The notes under the pieces: model-generated
Told to the model about the DNA's origin: nothing
Database searches by the model: none
Seen by the model: the letters and a program-made list of their open reading frames with translations, nothing else
Shown here: in pieces, positions 11,427 through 21,985 of the stretch
Numbering within the stretch: the stretch's first letter is position 1
Layout: each line of letters starts with the position of its first letter
NCBI GenBank assembly: GCA_038093515.1
Contig: JBBPSI010000056.1
Span: 1 to 64,000, forward strand
Reading direction: 5' to 3'
Length of the DNA stretch: 64,000 nt
Source of the DNA: Butyriboletus loyo
Lineage: Eukaryota; Basidiomycota; Agaricomycetes; Boletales; Boletaceae
Program-made: the position numbers and the translations under genes

Positions 11427-11434
11427 TATATAAG
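11427..11434 (+). promoter_or_regulatory. TATA box of the Bax-inhibitor family gene
   Basis: TATATAAG lies 64 bases upstream of the ATG at 11491, with a C/T-rich stretch before the start. Confidence 0.5.
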
Positions 11435-11490
11435 CCATACTCGAAAGTTGTTCTCTGACGTCCTCTGCTGTCGTTTATCACCTCCCACAA

Positions 11491-12802
11491 ATGAGCTCAA
11501 GCCAAAATCCAGTCTCTCCTCCGGCTTACCAGGCCACCGGGTCCTCTAGAAAGCCCTTGATTGATGATGCTGCCGAGCCATTGCTCGGTCGCGCCAGATC
11601 TCCGGGGGGTGGATTCTATGATCAACCCGAACAGGGTGATGTTCCAGATGACTTCAAGGTAGATAGGCAGTGTTCGGAAGCTTCGCCTGTATACTCACGT
11701 CTATGTGATTACAGTACGGCGTTACTGTTTCTGAGAGTTCCAGTGAAGTTCGGGTTGCTTTCATCCGCAAGGTTTATACCATCCTATGTGAGTACACTCA
11801 TCGTTGGCTCTTGCAATGTCGCTCAACCTGCACCTTCTGTAGTCTGCCAGATTGTAAGATACTCTCGGGTTCTCTGTGTGACAGTTCCTGACCCCTGTGA
11901 ATAGCTTGCTACGTGCTTGGTCGCTGGGGGTATTTCCCAGTCCCCTTCGGCGCTCCTATGGGTTGCGCAGCAGTACGTCTCCCAACTTTGTGCTGGATCC
12001 TTGTTGTATAACTGATTCCTATTCAGCACGTGGTCTCTTTACGTCCCTCTCTTCGGTACCCTGGTCAACCTAGCTCTTCTCTTCTGGAAGCGTCATAGTC
12101 ACCCTCTCAACTTCGTGTTGCTGTCCACCTTCACCGTGATGGAAGCATTCACTTTAGGAGTACTTACCGCGTTCTTCGACAACGCTATCGTACTGCAAGC
12201 CCTGTACGTCTTGTATCACTTCTCGCTTGTCATGTTTATTAATTGCTCGTAGTCTGATCACCTTAGGTGTCTTCCTGGGCTTGACACTTTTCACTCTCCA
12301 ATCCAAGGTTGGTGTTTCTCTTTTAATTAGTACAATTTTATCCAACGATCACCTGCAGTACGATTTCTCTGGACTTGGGCCTTGGCTGTTCGGTGCCCTC
12401 ATTGCTTTGAGTACGTCATGGATTCTGATAACCTCCCACACTTAGATCTAACATTAATTCCGCAGTGATGGCTGGGCTTGTCAATTTGTTCATCCCGTTC
12501 GGACAGACGATGGACATCATCTACGCACTTGGAGCTTGCTTGATCTTTAGCGGTTACATCGTCTATGACACGTTCATGATCACGAAGCGTCTCTCCCCAG
12601 ATGAATTTATCTTGGGTTCTATTAGTCTTTACCTCGAGTACGTCTTATTTCATCCAGCATGGAAGCTAACTAACTGCCCCTATTTCATAGTTTCATTAAC
12701 CTTTGTAAGTTCAACCCAACGTTTCAGACGTCCACCAAACTCATATCTCTGCTTCTAGTCGTTAACATCCTTCGTCTTCTGAACGACCTTCAGGATCGTT
12801 AG
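11491..12802 (+). CDS. BXI1: Bax inhibitor-1 / LFG (TMBIM4-like) membrane protein
   Basis: Predicted seven-helix membrane protein of the ER, Golgi or vacuole that modulates calcium leak and cell-death signalling in the TMBIM family. A Pro/Ser-rich cytosolic N-tail leads into YGVTVSESSSEVRVAFIRKVY, the usual entry to helix 1. Further landmarks are NFVLLSTFTVMEAFTLGV, SKYDFSGLG, GACLIFSGYIVYDTFMI and the C-terminal block SLYLEFINLFVNILRLL-NDLQDR; the acidic YDT and DFSG motifs are typical. Exons: 11491-11658, 11715-11787, 11843-11853, 11905-11972, 12027-12203, 12253-12307, 12359-12410, 12466-12637, 12691-12704 and 12759-12802. Phase-checked: 834 bases, 277 residues. Exons of 11 and 14 bases are included. 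The symbol follows the yeast homologue. Confidence 0.9.
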
Positions 12803-13287
12803 ACACGTAGGTTCTACGTTCCCGTATTTTGTTCGGGGATGTTGAGGTGGAATGGTTCATTTGAAAGTCGATTGCCGGGATCTTGGTTGTTCACTTTTTA
12901 TTCATGATTCATCATGTATATGTTATTTCGATCGGAATGATATGCGATAATTGTATTGGGCTCTGAATATATCTGAGCAGTCACGATGGAGAACGAACTC
13001 GAGTCGGAACTCGCCTTAGCATCGTATTTCAAATTCATCAGTGTAAGTCTCTCGGATCGCTCATCACAGCTGGCAGCAAGAGAGCTGTCACCTGCAGTAC
13101 AGACTAGGCACGCAGAGCCAGCAGCCGGGTTACAACCCAGCCAACCCAATCTGATGGGCAAGCTTCTCGAAGCTTAGGTCCTCGTGCCGTGGCTTGACCA
13201 CGCACGGAACCTCCTCAGGGCGCCTGGGAAAAAAGAAAAGATAAAGGGAAGGACGGACATATAAGAACCAACACCAAACGAAAGACG
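12803..13287. other. Intergenic, no firm gene
   Basis: A 63-codon reading from 12986 on the + strand has no recognisable features and is probably spurious. A TATAAG at 13260-13265 precedes the next weak ORF. Confidence 0.4.
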
Positions 13288-13773
13288 ATGGGGGGAAATG
13301 GGACGCACGTGGTGGCGCCTTCCGTCCATTTCACGTTAACGTCGTCTGGGCCTGGGTCCCATCAAGGTGGCGCTTCGAAGGAGAAGACGGCGAGCAAGGA
13401 AACGATCGAGATCCAGAGGGATGCGTCCACGACGTGCCTTCCGACGCTAAGCGATGTGGTTAGGATCAACGCACCTGAAACGGACGGAGACGAAGCAAAC
13501 GAGAGTTCGTCGACAGATTGGTTGTTCTCTTGTAGAAAGCGCTCGGGTTTGATCTTTTTTTGTTTGGGGGATTTGATTGGGTGTTGGGATATTGCCCTGC
13601 GAGCAAGGTCAACGTGTCAGGGGACGTACCAGACGTTCTTAGTGACTCCGTCGCACCTAAACACGGGAAGAAACGGTTAACGATACCCCTGGCCGAAAGA
13701 GCTGACGAAACTTTGGGGATATAGTATCCCTCGTGATTGTCATCGTCCACGGTTGCGTGAGGTATACCTAGAA
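13288..13773 (+). pseudogene. Hypothetical gene, possibly frame-disrupted
   Basis: An ATG 28 bases after a TATAAG motif opens a Ser/Thr/Asp-rich reading to about 13530. From about 13528 the protein-like signal moves to another frame: KALGFDLFLFGGFDWVLGY continues as PASKVNV and on to LTIPLAERADETLGI. A further hydrophobic stretch (SLVIVIVHG) lies in a third frame. No splice pair I tried joins these. It may be a decayed membrane-protein gene or a real gene with an intron I mis-see. Family unknown. Confidence 0.3.
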
Positions 13774-14508
13774 ACGATCAGAGCTCGGCACCGGATAAGT
13801 GCGGCACAGTCTGCTTACCTAGAAGTACAGCTGGGTGCCGTCTCAACCACATCAGGGTACAGAACCATCGCCAAAATGAAGATCATGAGCGTGGAATATG
13901 TCTGTCGGAGGCAGTGTGATCAATGGAAGACCCTCAACACTCTGCAAAGTTAGCTTCGTATCGTTTCCGACGTGGCAGTTAATTACACATTCTTCAAACA
14001 CAGCCCAGTCGAAGGTTTGCATGGAGTCCACTTACCGGCGTACGCACTCGCAGAGGCTTCTTTTCAAGATAGGCTGTTTCTTCTGCCGTGTCTGCCCTGT
14101 CATGTATCCTCAATAGGGCATCCGTTACCATCGACGGAGCAACGATTCCCGCATGCCTCATCTCAGCCTGACGATCATATGACCTGGCGGAGACAACCAG
14201 CCACTAACCATACACTTCTTTCTTTACATATTCGAAGGGTGCTTCCTCCCACTGTGCGATAGACTTTCGCGAAATCAGAGCGTTGCGTTTGAAACCTGTC
14301 CCTGGGAACCACTCGAGAAGGTACTTCAAATCAGTGAAACGGTTAGTGGTCAGAACTAACGGCTAGCACTCGTTAGCACCCGGCTACACTCGGCTACCAT
14401 CGGCAACCAGCAAGAACCAGCAACTGTGTTCTGATGTTCACTAGTGGTGTGAAATTGACGCATCGGACGGGGACGATCCACTCGAGAATGCACACATGGA
14501 ACACTTAC
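13774..14508. other. Intergenic, no gene recognised
   Basis: Contains the sequence beyond the broken 3' side of the P450 relic. A short CGGCTAC/CGGCAAC-rich low-complexity patch lies at about 14380-14420. Confidence 0.4.
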
Positions 14509-15153
14509 GGAGTGAAAAATATGCACTCGCAAGTGTTGCGGAAAATCATGAGGCTCCGATGCCAAACGCATGATCAAATCATGCGCTTTTCGCAGTTGGA
14601 TGGGACGAAATGATGAAGCTGCATTGAGGTGGAATGCTTGGTAGAAGAATCGACGGTGAGGGCGCCAGCGGTCACCATATGGTAAAAATACAGAAGGGAA
14701 ATCTGTCCCAAAGCTGCTCCCACTAAGTGCGCCGCATGATGGCAAGCAGGAGACGGTCTTACAGTTCCTTCATAGGAACAAGACTTGGAGGGCGGCTGGA
14801 GTAATTTTGGGACCGTCGATCAAGGAGGTCTTGTGCGACCTTCTCTGAATTAATAGCGATGGTGTCCTGCGTCAGTAATCGAGTATACATAAGGTCACCT
14901 GGATGTATACATGAGTCATCGCCGGGTGCAGGCCATGGAAGAACGAATTATATTCTTCGGCACATCTTGCATACACTTTCCAGGGGTGGCGAATGTTTCC
15001 CAATAACGGACTTGGCGGGGGTCCAGGAGGAAGGCGTCGATGTTTGGCGTTCTCCTTGCGCAGACGAACTACTAGTAACACGATACAGAGAGGGACTATG
15101 AATAACCCTGAGGTAAATATGATGAGGGAAGTCAACCAGGACAAAGGGAACAT
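14509..15153 (-). pseudogene. Cytochrome P450 N-terminal fragment
   Basis: Reading leftwards: a membrane anchor, then RRLPPGPPPSPLLGNIRHPW, the proline hinge of microsomal P450s. Next come GDLMYTRLLTQDTIAINSE, DLLDRRSQNYSSRPP, and after an intron FLPYGDRWRPHRRFFYQAFH, the helix C region with the heme-propionate WR motif. The match ends at HLRVHIFHS before a donor-like GTAAGTG, and nothing downstream gives helix I, ExxR or the Cys heme loop. The splice site expected after CAEEY is not usable, because the G-D codons need a phase the sequence no longer offers. I conclude it is a truncated, decayed gene (about 150 of some 500 codons). Its subfamily cannot be assigned. Confidence 0.75.
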
Positions 15154-16052
15154 ACTGCGTTATTTGGCTATGATATAGGTGGTTTCTCTGTCTCTGTCGC
15201 AATTAGTTAGTTTAACCAACTCAGTCCGGTCGGCGGGAGACGTGAACAAACAGAAACGATAAGCCAAGTGACGTCCAATCTCGATTGTTTGATTAAGCGC
15301 AAATGTTGGTCGACATTCTTTAACATGGGAAACTTGTTTACTCACTGGTGTCCAGGTGGCCGCAGGACCGCGCACAATTACCGACTGATGGGGGGGGATA
15401 CCCCTGATGTTCCTGAGAACGGAATACCTCGTGAAGCGATAAACATTGGATACGCGACGATGCATACAGCGCAGAAATTATCTGAGCCAGACCTTGCCTC
15501 GTATGACACCGATATCACTGTCATATTGAAGCTCGTATAAGCGATATACCAACGGTGCGGGAAAGGCTTGAAAGGAACACAAAAAAAGTGCATAGGGCAA
15601 GGATTTGCGACGTCCAGAAGCGGCAAGATGAGCGCAATGACTCCGCTATCATATGCTTACCTGTGGCTCATTAGTGACTTATTGCCAAGGGTACCGAGGC
15701 ATAGTAACACTAAGTGTTGCCCTGGCGACAGAGACCTCGACGGCAGGGGTTGATCCGAGAAGCTGCTGTTCACTATCAGTGCAGTATACTGTATCATTTA
15801 GACCTCAGTCTCGGTGTGACATTACATAATGGAAGGTTCGCAGTGGGTTCGTGTCAGGTTTGCCAACGACTTGGCAACAAGACAAGGCTGTGTACTAACT
15901 AGCCCTTCGGAAGTAAGCTAGGTGACAAGAATGAGCTACATGATGAGTGCGAGTGAGTGCAGCAACATACCTCAGCGGTCGTCACGTGTCACGTTTGGTG
16001 ATCAAATGTTAACAGTGCAGCTTGATTATGTAATGTTGTCTATGAAGACACC

Positions 16053-16079
16053 GACGGCGTTGGTATCACCAACGCCGTC
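16053..16079. repeat. Perfect 11-bp stem with 5-base loop
   Basis: GACGGCGTTGG at 16053-16063 is the exact reverse complement of 16069-16079, with TATCA between. It is GC-rich in an AT-neutral context. Could be a cruciform, a transposon end or a transcriptional stop. Confidence 0.7.
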
Positions 16080-16483
16080 CAGTGTTCTGCCGGTCAGTGA
16101 ACGTTCACAAGAGTTAGCGAACGTACATCGATGAACTTTCCCATAGACGCAGATGAACTGAACGCGTGCAGTGTCAGAAGTCAAAGCTGGAAACTATATA
16201 ATCAAAGCTAATTGGCCAGGAAGGCCGGGTGGATTGGTATGGACACAAGGAAAACGGATGTCCTTCGCTCATAAATGTTTCACGTGAGGCTTGTACGAGG
16301 CATTGCAATGAGGCGAGTCTGGGTTGGGGGCATTGATAAGATTGCTCATACTAGGCTAGTACCGAAGGACCATGGAACCGCTGAAAGTCACGTTCAGGTG
16401 AACGTTGGCGAACTCTGACGATTTTCCCACGATTTGCGATCAGTGACTCTGACTTGCGTCCACTGACCAGCAGAACACTGGTT
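16079..16483. repeat. Inverted repeat arms about 360 bp apart
   Basis: Bases 16079-16099 match the reverse complement of 16463-16483 at 20 of 21 positions. Weaker inverted similarity (GTTCAC, GTTCGC and nearby words) continues inward. The arms could bound a small inverted-repeat element, but I see no clear target-site duplication. Confidence 0.5.
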
Positions 16484-16801
16484 GGTAACGAAGGTTTTCC
16501 AGCACACGGGTCTACTTTTGCATATGATATGATATGTGCCACCCTCAGTGTTACAGTTTGGTTCATTGCAGTATTTTTAACAGGTTTTATTGCACCTCCA
16601 GAGTGATGCACGGATACGTATATAGTGAGATAGACCAGAAATCCCGAAGCCCCAGAATTTCGGAACTTCACAATTTCTTTTTTTCTAGAAAATGATTGCT
16701 AGGCTTCTCCGAGTCGAACCCCACTGGGGCCCATGACACCATGACTGTAAGTGATGACAGTTCTCGCTAACGGAGATGATAAGTCTATCCAATCCAAAAC
16801 A

Positions 16802-17650
16802 TCATAGCGAACCTCCATCGTTGCCAGGGGTCTCGTCACGAATTGTCTCGATGATGGCGGCCGCGATAGCGTTCGCGTCTTTCCTTGGAAACCCACACTC
16901 GTTAACTAGTTTCTTCATCAGTTCATTGCGGGTCGGGTCCTGATTGAAGCGACCGCGTTGCAGAGGGAGCATCTTTCCCAGTTTTCCCAACAAGTCGATT
17001 AACCATGTTCGCTTCTCCCTCCTCCACCCTTTGCTACTGGACAGCGTCAATCCCAGGAGAAGCTCATGCATCCTCTTTCTCGACTCCTCGTATCTGTCAA
17101 GGAAGATGTTCCCCATTCCCGGGCTAGCAGTGATGCATGCATGTCCGTGCGCGGATATGCCAGAATTCTTGAACACCGCTTCGTTGGCGGTCCACCACCC
17201 TTCCAAACATTGCTCATTCTCCAAGTTGGTGACGACGACACCGAGAGGTACCTTCTTTCCACAGAGCACATTGACAAACAACCTGTAATTCTGCTGCACA
17301 GAATTTGTTATCCTGCCACGCATGCATAGCAAGAGGAGGTGAATGCCTCCCGAACGTTCGAGTTCCTTGATCAGCTTGTACGCCTGTTTGATGGCACGAA
17401 GGTAGTCCGCTCGTGATATTTCTGCCTCGTTCAGGCCAATCGTATCCCATACGCGGAACGGCCGATTATTTTGAAGAACGACGTGGTAAGGATTGGAGGC
17501 GAATGTGCAGGCACCTGCATCCGGTGACGTTTCGGCGAGTTTGCTCCCTGCAATCAAGTTGACCACCGAGCTTTTCCCCACCCCCGCCTCTCCGAATATG
17601 ATGACATTGCAAGGTTGTGAGTCGTATGCGGGCGGTGGGTCGTGAGGCAT
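16802..17650 (-). CDS. P-loop GTPase, AIG1/IMAP-like, single G domain (family member 1)
   Basis: Start chosen at 17650 (MPHDPPPAYDSQ), because the paralogues begin with a similar PPSY segment shortly before the P-loop; an in-frame ATG at 17800 would add 50 unlike residues. From 17650 the protein has 282 residues. Motifs: P-loop GEAGVGKSS, G2-like GACTF, G3 DTIGLNE, strand IHLLLLCMRG, G4 replaced by VVTNLENEQ followed by GWW, then HACITAS. A Lys/Arg-rich helix and a small C-terminal helical domain follow. Likely binds GTP; substrate and location are unknown. Nearest relative here is the next gene, in the same orientation about 460 bases away. Confidence 0.8.
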   Translation of the reverse strand: MPHDPPPAYDSQPCNVIIFGEAGVGKSSVVNLIAGSKLAETSPDAGACTFASNPYHVVLQNNRPFRVWDTIGLNEAEISRADYLRAIKQAYKLIKELERSGGIHLLLLCMRGRITNSVQQNYRLFVNVLCGKKVPLGVVVTNLENEQCLEGWWTANEAVFKNSGISAHGHACITASPGMGNIFLDRYEESRKRMHELLLGLTLSSSKGWRREKRTWLIDLLGKLGKMLPLQRGRFNQDPTRNELMKKLVNECGFPRKDANAIAAAIIETIRDETPGNDGGSL

Positions 17651-17800
17651 GGTGGGTACCTTCACGGACCAGACTTTAGCTGGAAGTACATCATGAAGGA
17701 GTGTACTGCTTACGCGAATCGATCCAGTCTTTGACAGAGTGGTAGGCCTCAACGGCGAATAAGTGCGTATCTTTTCTCGGGCAGAGGTGTACAGGGTCAT

Positions 17801-18115
17801 CGAGGCTGGGTTTTTTTGTAGGCAACCTAGGAGTCTCCTTCAATAAGAGGGTTGTGGGTATATCGTCATCATTCGACGCGAGGCAAACTCCTTGCGAACT
17901 ACACCTGGTGATGAATGGGCACCGTGTGCTGCATTAGTTGAAGCCACAGATTATTCACGGACCCTCAATTCTCCACACAGGAGTTTGATACGACGATCGA
18001 TATTCATATCTGTCAGAGAATAAATCGTTGTATGTGTTACACTACAGTAATCTTGGTCGGTGCTAACTGAAATACGAGGACGTAAGAACACCAGACATGC
18101 AATGGTGGCGCGCTT
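17801..18115. other. Spacer between two tandem GTPase genes
   Basis: About 315 bases with no ORF of interest; it must hold the promoter of member 1 and the 3' end of member 2. No clear TATA box. Confidence 0.4.
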
Positions 18116-19027
18116 TTAAAATGAGTCGACCGAAAAGGTGTCATCCGATTTCACGAAATCGGGCCCCGTGTTTTCCAGCCGCTTGACCCATATCTTACCT
18201 GCCAAATACTCTGCTTCCGATCGGGAAAACTTGCATTTATCTTGAAGATGTCGAGTCAGCTCCTCCACCGTCAACACGTGTCGACGCCGGTTCTTGATCT
18301 GGCCTAGCCATTTCAACAACCTGCCCGCAAGATGAATGAACCACCCTGTCCGTTCGGGCTTCCACGACGTGCCACCCCCAGCCACATGCCCCAAGAGCAT
18401 AGCTCGTACCGTCATCTGGGATTGTTGGTATCTCTCCGCATAACAATTGTTGAGTCCACGGGTGGCAGTGACGCAAGCATGCGAAGCGCACGAAAGCTGA
18501 TACTTTTCAAACGATGACACATTGTTCTCCCACCACCCCTCCATCGATGCTTCGTTTTCCAAACCCGTGATGACGAACGCGACTGGCACCTCGTTCTGAC
18601 ACAGGATATCGCAAAACAATCGGTAATTGTTCTGCATCACCGCAGTAATCCTGCCACTGCGGATGCAAAATAGGATGAGACGAATGCCACCCGTAAGTTG
18701 AAGTTGACAGATGAGCGTGTTCGCTTTCTCGATCGCCGTAAGGTAGTTGGTCTTCCTAAACAGTGGCTCATTCAGGCCGACTGTATCAAATAAGCGGATA
18801 TGATGGCTGAGTCCTTGGTTGTCTGGAAGAATGATGTCGTATGAACTGGATTCCATCGTGCAGCCACTTGCACCAGAATGGACTGCCGCGAGTGGTTTCC
18901 CAGCGATAAGGTTAACGACAGAGCTTTTCCCCACGCCTGTCTCCCCGACGATAAGAACGTTGGGAGAGTAACGTCGCTGGGTTTCATAAGACGGAGGGTG
19001 ATCCGCTTGGTGGATTCCCCGACGCAT
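18116..19027 (-). CDS. P-loop GTPase, AIG1/IMAP-like, single G domain (family member 2)
   Basis: 303 residues in one exon. N-terminus ADHPPSYETQRRYSPNVLIV runs into the P-loop GETGVGKSS; G2-like SGCTM, G3 FDTVGLNE, strand IRLILFCIRSG, G4-like VITGLENEASMEGWW, and SHACVTATRG. The C-terminal 70 residues form a basic segment (KNRRRH) and a helical tail with KFSRSEAEYLAGKI, matching the FPRKDANAIAAAI tail of member 1. The start codon directly follows an AG acceptor, so the first exon is probably untranslated (see the leader intron). Most like the partial gene at the right window edge. Confidence 0.85.
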   Translation of the reverse strand: MRRGIHQADHPPSYETQRRYSPNVLIVGETGVGKSSVVNLIAGKPLAAVHSGASGCTMESSSYDIILPDNQGLSHHIRLFDTVGLNEPLFRKTNYLTAIEKANTLICQLQLTGGIRLILFCIRSGRITAVMQNNYRLFCDILCQNEVPVAFVITGLENEASMEGWWENNVSSFEKYQLSCASHACVTATRGLNNCYAERYQQSQMTVRAMLLGHVAGGGTSWKPERTGWFIHLAGRLLKWLGQIKNRRRHVLTVEELTRHLQDKCKFSRSEAEYLAGKIWVKRLENTGPDFVKSDDTFSVDSF

Positions 19028-19089
19028 CTAAGCGGGACGACTGGCGCTGAATGAGACAGAATAATCGTCTTCAGGTTTGTTTGGCTCAC
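19028..19089 (-). other. Probable leader intron before GTPase member 2
   Basis: On the minus strand, donor GTGAGCC (first base 19089) and acceptor ending TTAG (19028) directly abut the ATG at 19027; 62 bases. The gene at 63757 has the same arrangement, with an AG|ATG junction. Confidence 0.5.
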
Positions 19090-19184
19090 CGTTTGGATTC
19101 GTCAAGTTCGTACAGCGTCAGACAGACGGGCCCGGAGGAGAGATGTAGATATGTAATGGGGATACGAAGGGTCGACTCCATCAC

Positions 19185-19191
19185 ATTTATA
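19185..19191 (-). promoter_or_regulatory. TATA box of GTPase member 2
   Basis: On the minus strand reads TTTCTATAAATG, 158 bases before the ATG. The same 12-base word precedes the gene at 63757 by about 150 bases. Confidence 0.5.
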
Positions 19192-19257
19192 GAAACATCT
19201 TTGACAGGCACGACGGTTGGGTGAATGGCCGCTGAAGAGAACTAGTAAGAAAGTCGT

Positions 19258-19745
19258 GAATAGACATCCACCTCGGATGGGCGGCTACATATATTCTCAC
19301 CCACCCTTTGACGCTGCGAAGTGTCCCGAAAAGTAGAAAGATGACGACAGAACACTATCACCCAATCGAAGAGCGTTCTGGAGAACACGCTGAACGGGCG
19401 AGTCGACCTTTCGCCGCCGCAATCAGTGACGTTCACCAATTCGAAGCGAGGAACCCTAAACATGCGGTAGTCGCATGTACCCGTGCGAACGGAAAATGTG
19501 ACACGACTTTGAAACCGACTCTGATTCGCGGGGGAAACATCAAACTCTTGGTGAGCACCGAGCAGAGAATATGCCCCAACCTTGGATCCTTGCGCAAAGA
19601 AATCTCTGCGAGAACTCTCCGACGCGAATATGGATGTGGTCGGAAGGCCACCAGTCACCATCGAAGAAACGGTCAGGGACTTGGAGCACAGAACCATCGA
19701 ACGTTCAGGTACCTGCCTCTGACCTTTGAAATTTTCATAGGAAAT
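19258..19745. repeat. Diverged duplicated segment, copy 1
   Basis: Shares ordered blocks with 21580-21985: CACCTCG...GGGCGGC, GAACACGC.GAACG.GCGAGTC, CTTTCGCC, ATGCGGTAGTCGCATG, CGACTCTGATTCGCGGG, CTTG.TGAGC. Neither strand gives a recognisable protein in both copies, though the minus strand of this copy is open for 169 codons. Confidence 0.65.
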
Positions 19746-20432
19746 ATGCATGCGATAGCGGTATCCTCAAGTAGTTGAGAGGAATCTAGTCTCAAGCCTT
19801 CGGGTATCCCCATACCCAGTGGAACGGTGCTGCATCAGACTCGAGCGGATAATCTCCCCAGCTCGAATTCGAGACCGTCTCCTAATGTACACGGCAAACG
19901 CACCGCGATATTCATTCATGATGAGTGTCTCAAGCACCGTTTCAACGTTCTCGCGGCACCTCGGGTATGCATCGCACGTCCGGAACGCCTTCGTGCGTCA
20001 AGACTCAAGCTGGGGCTTGCTGCTGCTATTTCACCCCGGGACATCACTGCGGGGAGGATATATCATTCAAGTTTTGCCTCATCAACAACGTCGCTGTTGG
20101 CGCTGCGCGCGGTGTGTCTCACGCAGTCGTTCGTTCACCCGTGTACACTCTCAGCGCATCTAAACAGTTGGTGGCATTCAGAGAATCGTCATTCTCGACA
20201 TAGATTTGCATCATGGTGTGCTTTCTTCCGCCTCGATGTCGGCGTGTTAGTCAGAGTAGCGGCCACTTGTAGGGAACGAGATGTTGTGTTGCAGATAAAC
20301 GAGGAAACGGACAGACTTTGGAGTCTAAGCTACCCGAGACCGACGCATCTCCTTCGAAACCATGCCCACGGATATTTTATGGCTCTGGGTTGTGAGTGTA
20401 CTCGAGGGGGTACAGCGACCGTGCGCTGACGG

Positions 20433-20796
20433 GTGGCGCCATGGCACATCTATGTAGTCTCGTGGATCTCCCCAGCCAAGCGACTATATCCAACTCAGAT
20501 GGCTGGGCCGACTCTAACGTGGTGGAATGAGGGCAACCTCGTCAAGGTGCGACGTCTCGTTCAAATATTACTTTATCGGATAACATCAACTCACATTTTC
20601 TTCGCAGCTCGAAAAGGCTTCCAAGCCCCGCAAATCCGCGTCCGCACGCATTAGCATGGGGGAATGGCTTGCTCACACTGTCAGTCTCCTCTTAGTACTC
20701 AGCGGCGGTGGGGCATACACCAACATAAAGGCGTCGTCCACCCGGGGCGCGAGTACGGGCCACATGAGCCCGCTCGACGTCTATGACGCTCCGTGA
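20433..20796 (+). CDS. Possible two-exon small protein, unknown
   Basis: Exon 20433-20546 and exon 20608-20796 join in phase across a good intron (donor GTGCGA, acceptor TTCTTCGCAG) into 100 residues with a hydrophobic segment AHTVSLLLVLSGGGA near the end. The reading crosses from one exon to the next without a stop, but I recognise no family, and the minus strand is also open over exon 2. Treat as a candidate only. Confidence 0.25.
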
Positions 20797-21579
20797 GCAG
20801 AGGAAGCTTGTGTTCTACCGCGCTCGAGCTGGCGGTGGGCTGCCAGATCCAGCACCTGGCAAATGGGGACCGGAGCGTATCTGCGTCAGGGAAGTAGTCT
20901 GCGGAACACACCAGCACCGACGCCATCACCACACCGCAAGCTCGCTCCGCAGGAGTAGCGAAGTCAGAATCAGCTAGCGACCAGATTGACCCACCGGAGG
21001 CGGTTCCGTCAAGCGGGACGAGTAGAAGAAGCTGCTGCGTGTCATTCTCCATGTCCGGCCGCCTGATATGATTGGTTGATTGTGATTAAAAGGTGTGGAT
21101 ATCGTGAGTGTGTGTGAGAGAGGATGTAGGTCGGGGTTACTGCAGTGGGGAAGCAATCTCGCAACCGTTCTCGTACAGTATGACGATAGGTGTATGTTGG
21201 AAGCTCGACCTCGAACATCTACAATGGCGTCACATCAATTGAAGTCATACGAAAGTGTTATTCTTTTGGATGCGAAGAAAGACACTTTCATATGACTTGG
21301 CTGACAGTGGAATGAGTACCTCTTTAGAACAATCCCGGCAAAACGTACGCCAGTGTGCCTTGATCATGGAGGGAGATTTGGTTCAGGGTCATTCGGAACT
21401 GATCATTGCATTCGTCAAGTTCGCGGAGCGTCAGAGTGACGGGATGTCACCGGACTCCATCATCACATCTATTGGAGCATCATTGTCAGAAACTAGTGAG
21501 ACTCGTCGGGCCTCTTTTGAACAAGAAGCCATCATGTATATCCTCGTAGTTTGACCAGACCGTACAGTGAGGAAAGCCG

Positions 21580-21985
21580 TCGATTGACGTAGACCCACCT
21601 CGAGCTGGGCGGCAACGAGACGTTCGGAAAAGTATTAAGCGACCCCGACCATCAAACTGTCACCTAATCACAGTTCCCCGTTGGAACACGCGGAACGAGC
21701 GAGTCCGCCTTTCGCCATGAGTGACATCTCCAACCTTCAAAGTTGCTCACCGATAGGATCCCTGACCATGCGGTAGTCGCATGCACTGGCATGTGGCATG
21801 TACCTGCAGTGTCGCGACAGGGAAATGTGCCGTAAAGCGACTCTGATTCGCGGGGTAAGCAGAGTCCGAGTTCTTGATGAGCGTCAAACAGGAATCCGGG
21901 ACCCAACACGCCTCAACCTCGAGGTGCAAAACATTTTCGTGGAAACTGGAGGGGATATAGACTGCCATCCGTCTCCGAGGCAGCG
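21580..21985. repeat. Diverged duplicated segment, copy 2
   Basis: Counterpart of 19258-19745, in the same orientation, with insertions and deletions. It lies just upstream of GTPase member 3, while copy 1 lies just upstream of member 2 on the other strand; the two copies face opposite ways relative to those genes. Confidence 0.6.

Larger units (their letters stand above)
15154..16801. other. Intergenic, no gene; holds inverted repeats
   Basis: No supported coding sequence. It contains a perfect stem-loop (16053-16079) and a pair of near-perfect inverted arms (16079-16099 and 16463-16483). Possibly remnants of a non-autonomous element. Confidence 0.45.

Noticed and set aside
19242..19751. 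A 169-codon minus-strand reading in the duplicated segment
   Set aside because: The sister copy (21580-21985) breaks it with stops and indels, and no domain is recognisable.
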